NCBI RefSeq assembly: GCF_027744825.2
Contig: NC_071336.1
Coordinates: forward strand, 11,285,001-11,349,000
Length of the DNA stretch: 64,000 bases
From: Synchiropus splendidus
Lineage: Eukaryota > Chordata > Actinopteri > Syngnathiformes > Callionymidae
Direction: 5' to 3'
Position numbers and translations under genes: made by a program. Positions 60,331 to 64,000 of this stretch are shown one piece after another (the stretch's first letter is position 1; every line of letters starts with the position of its first letter). The notes beneath the pieces were generated by a model that was not told the DNA's origin, searched no databases, and was given only the letters and a program-made list of their open reading frames with translations.

Positions 60331-63300
60331 GCTCGCGCTTAAGCATGCGCACTTGAAGAGGTGTGTGTGTGTTTATGAATGGATATGAATCAGGTGGCGT
60401 GGACGAGCTGGCACCGGTGAGCGTCTGACCCGTCAATCACTAGGTTGTGACCAGCAGGTATGATCGGCATATCCCGCTGCAGCGCTGCCAGGCAGCTTGT
60501 CAGTACCTGTCATCAGTCGACTGGTCTGAGCTGCAGGAGCTCCTCTCTTAAGCACAAAATCTGTTTCGCTTGGCTCCTGTTTTTAGGTAGCACTGACTCT
60601 GGCAGACAGAAAACAACACCGTGTAACGTGTGCTATTTTTGATTAGCTATTATAACAAGCTCAAGCAGTGCATTTTCTACCCTGTCACACCTTTGGGGAG
60701 TGGGGTTCCTAAGCGGGAGCAAAAGTTAGGAGCTTAACCCACTTTAAACCTCAGGGATGTGCAAAAATGTCAAGTTTTTTTAAACTGAGCAATAGCAATG
60801 ATATCAATGAGCAAAGCAGTCATATATAATGAAAGTACATATATAAAAAATATCAATGAGAAAGGGGAAGATCCTGACGTCAGCGTATCCAGGGATCGAC
60901 ATTATGCTATACCGAGGACTAGTAATAATGCTAGTTGATCATGTGTTGCCATTGAGTAGTAGAAGTAAAGAAATGTGTGTGTCTTACACCCGTTACTGAA
61001 TGTAGTAAATTCCACTGTGTAGATGGCACCAAAGAGTCAGTCAAAGGTGGTGGGATGTTATGGACATTGTTTCTCAGGAAAAGGTATTGTTTATGTTTGG
61101 CCGTTTTATAGCTTGTTAAAAATAAAACACATTGACTGATCCCTTTATTGACGCGTTGATAATGGGATGCCCTTCCATTAGGAGAGTTGACTTGACAAGA
61201 TAAAGATTACACATTTATCTTTCCAAATCATGCATATTTTACAACCGCTGGTCAATTCTGATTCTAAGGTCAGAGCTCAGCGAAGAAAATAAGCATCCTG
61301 GGTACTGTTAGTCATCACACAAGAAAATGATTTATGGATCAGCTCCAGTTCTGCTTCACAGGAGAAGACAGAGGAAAACTCAACGCGAGAGAAGAGATTG
61401 GAGGGGTTAGAAAATCGCAACACATATGAAAAGACGGCAACAAAAAGAGAAATGACGGGGCAGAGATACAGACTAACTGGAACACATTAGAGAAATATAG
61501 AGGTGAGAGTGAAGCATAAAACACAGATGAGAAATGAAGGACACAAACAAAGAACCTTTGCAGGGAATATAAAAGGAAGAAAAATCAACAGCCTTGACTC
61601 ACATGCATAAGCACACACTCAACCCAACACCTGAGTCCAGTTCATACATCAGCAGGTGTCAAGAAGAAATGAGCGCTAAGAGCTAATTCATCACTTTCCT
61701 GCTACTTAGACCCTCAAGCAGTACCACACAAAACACACAGGTACAGAATGAGACGCACAATGGGAACACATGCACACAGCTTGGAAAAGATTACCCTTAT
61801 ATATTTAAAGATGTAGAGAAAAAAACGCATGCATAAAACATTCACGTGTTTAATTTACCGGACCATAGAGATGTTTGCACATGAAAACACAACCTCACTC
61901 TATGTAGTGAATGTTTTGAAGCCTTGATATGTTAAATATATCCAACGTTTAAATTCTTAAAAGGTTTTAAACACGTTCAAATGAATATGCATTGTGGTAG
62001 TCTGCCATTTTAATAAATATATTCAAATGTAATCATTCTCTCCAGACAAACTTCATTAAATATTATAATGTGGTTTTTAAGATGTGCTGACTCAGCACCA
62101 GTCAGTCTTCGTGATTGCAACACACACTAAACACTTGTGATGGAAGACAGACAATCAGAGAATCCTCCTCACAGTGTGACCGAGCCAAATGTCACCGCTA
62201 ATGAATTTAAGCTTTGGAGTTCCTTATTTTTTCACGGTTGGTTAAGAGAGACCACACACACACAGTAAATGCACAGGCCCATTGATGCGAGCGTTGCTGT
62301 GTTCTTAGCGGATGCTAATAAGCAACATCGTCCCTGGAGGGGAAAGTAGTTTGTATTGAGCACAATTAAATGTGAGCGTAACTGCATTGTATTATGCGCC
62401 TGATGTGTGAAGATTCACAATGCATTTTCATTCTTTCTTTCAACACTGGTGAATAAAGAAAACTTTATTTTACTGCTATAGAAAAGGAAATTTGGTCTTC
62501 AGATACTGCTTGGTGAAAATAGATAGGAGACAATAGTTAGTTAAAAACTTGATCTAGTTTGTGCTTCAGGAGCTTTTAAGAGTTTGTTTCCTCTTGACTG
62601 AAGCTTGTTCTTATCTAACTACATCAATTAAACACGAGCTGATGTCAGACTGAGAGAAGGGGGCTGGGAAGAGGATCAGAAATGAGGAGGAAAGAGAGCA
62701 AGGAAATGACTTTGATGTGAACAGCATATTTCATTTTGGACATTACAAACAGCTCAATAATTTATTCCTACCACTCATGCCTTAAACTGGATGGATTTTC
62801 ACACGGACAAGCAAGGTGAAGCAAATATTACCCCAAAATTCAAATGGATTTCTTTCTCTGTGTTTAATTACACATTAAATCGCACGTCATAAACTTGTGT
62901 TAAAAAAACGAAAATGTCCATTTGCATTCAGCGATGTGCCACAGAGAAGGAGCACGACTCTCTTTCAAGTGTTTGGGAGGGAACTGAAGCTACTTACTGT
63001 GTTTGATCACAGAAAGGAGAACATGATGACAGGCTTGCTGTTTTTACTGGACCGAGAATATGTCGAACGCTGGAAAACCCACTCGGATTACAACCAGGAG
63101 TGACAAATTAAAGGTTTTGCGTGGGTGTGTCAGTGTGCAGTCTACAACAGGATGGAGATGAAAAGAAAAAAGCAGAGAAAGCAGTCGCATTTGTATTATT
63201 GAAGGGTTGAAAATGTATGAACAAGAAAGTCAAAACAAAAGCAAATCTTTTAAAAGCCAAATCTATCAAGGCCACGTCTGCTCCCACTTGTTTCAGGTTG

Positions 63301-64000
63301 TGTGCTGTTTTTACACACAAGTATCAGTACTTGAGTGTGAAGAGGTTCTTTCCATCATTTCAGTCTTACTTGATAGATTTAATTGGCATCTAGAATAGGT
63401 TTTTATGGTCAAAACATAGAAATGTAAAATAAGTATCACATACTGTAAGGTAACATCAGCCATTACAATGGGAGTCAAGAGTGTCAATCAACGACAAAAT
63501 CTACTGTAGCTGTTCCCATCTTCCTACCAACAGTCCTGAGGTCTTTCCGATGTGATGTGTAGTTTGTCAGTGAGCGTTTGTTTGGACTGTGGTCAGTCAA
63601 CCTACTTTCCATAACTTAGAAGTGGAGCAATGGACAGCATCTCAGCACAACGTGTCTCTGGAGCTTGATTGTGATGTCATACTCTGAAGTAGAACTGTGA
63701 TCTCTTGTAGAGACCCTCAATTTTTGACCTTCCAATCGATATAGTGTTTTTTCTACAAAGGGTCTTGATGCAGATTGCTGATAATGTTTTGGTGCTGGAA
63801 ATGAGAGGAGCCAAGGGAGTGTGAGCACGTGTTAGCAGCTCAGGTGATCCTGTATGATCTGAAATAAACATTTCCCACTCTGACGTAAACATAGGAAGTT
63901 AGCCCCAATGTATCTCATTTTCTCCAAAATTAGTAAATAAGTTCCATTTGCAATTTTGAAGCGGGTCAGCAGTGTCAAAATGTCTTGGAGAATTTTGTAG
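60331..64000. other. Intergenic or unassigned DNA right of the CpG region
   Basis: 3.7 kb, AT-rich, no recognisable gene, RNA or transposon. The longest frames (for example 62897-63103 +) start without a supportive context and match nothing I know. A neighbouring gene may begin beyond 64000. Confidence 0.5.

Noticed and set aside
1..64000. CRISPR arrays, operons, phage or plasmid functions, tRNA and rRNA genes
   Set aside because: None seen. The window has vertebrate intron-exon structure, and its repeats are microsatellites or transposon remnants rather than regularly spaced direct repeats.

Overview
The window is vertebrate nuclear DNA, most probably from a percomorph teleost. The genes are split by GT-AG introns. 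Several introns in the left-hand gene are only 60-110 bp. CA/TG, TA and GATA microsatellites are abundant, and decayed LINE, Tc1-like and hAT-like copies of fish type are scattered through the introns. I see no bacterial-style operon, CRISPR array or phage element.

Layout. Positions 1-6985 (+) hold the 3' two thirds of a phospholipase C-beta gene, best matched to plcb3. I could assemble 27 exons (28 bp of the first, then 26 complete ones) into one open frame of 1033 residues, from just before the X catalytic domain to the stop. Its 3'UTR follows, to about 7.6 kb. About 2 kb of intergenic DNA (TA repeat, a perfect hairpin, a doubtful small exon pair) separates it from the tail of a convergent gene. 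From about 9.6 kb to 34.4 kb (-), with a non-coding first exon near 60.1-60.2 kb, lies a complete Na+/Ca2+ exchanger of the SLC8 (NCX) family. Its 15 coding exons sum to 2829 bp, giving 942 residues and a stop with every splice phase matching. The protein has a signal peptide, both alpha repeats, the XIP region, and both Ca2+-binding Calx-beta domains. Sequence and location suggest slc8a4 (NCX4), the paralogue known from fish and other non-mammals. Two very long introns (13.9 kb before the A-type splice exon, and about 25.8 kb after exon 1) account for most of the window and hold mostly transposon debris. A CpG-rich region at 59.75-60.33 kb is the likely slc8a4 promoter. A lone reading frame at 59.46-59.70 kb (+), predicting a membrane span plus a cytoplasmic tail, belongs to no gene I recognise. 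From 60.33 to 64.0 kb I see no gene.

How the genes relate. PLC-beta3 cleaves PIP2 downstream of Gq and G-beta-gamma, raising IP3 and hence cytosolic Ca2+. NCX removes cytosolic Ca2+ across the plasma membrane in exchange for Na+. They are functionally opposed Ca2+ genes lying tail to tail, but the sequence gives no evidence of co-regulation. The adjacency is more informative as synteny: PLCB3 sits on human 11q13, which is paralogous to the chromosome regions carrying human SLC8A1, 2 and 3.

Exon limits were read by eye from splice consensus, frame continuity and remembered family sequence. No alignment or database search was run.
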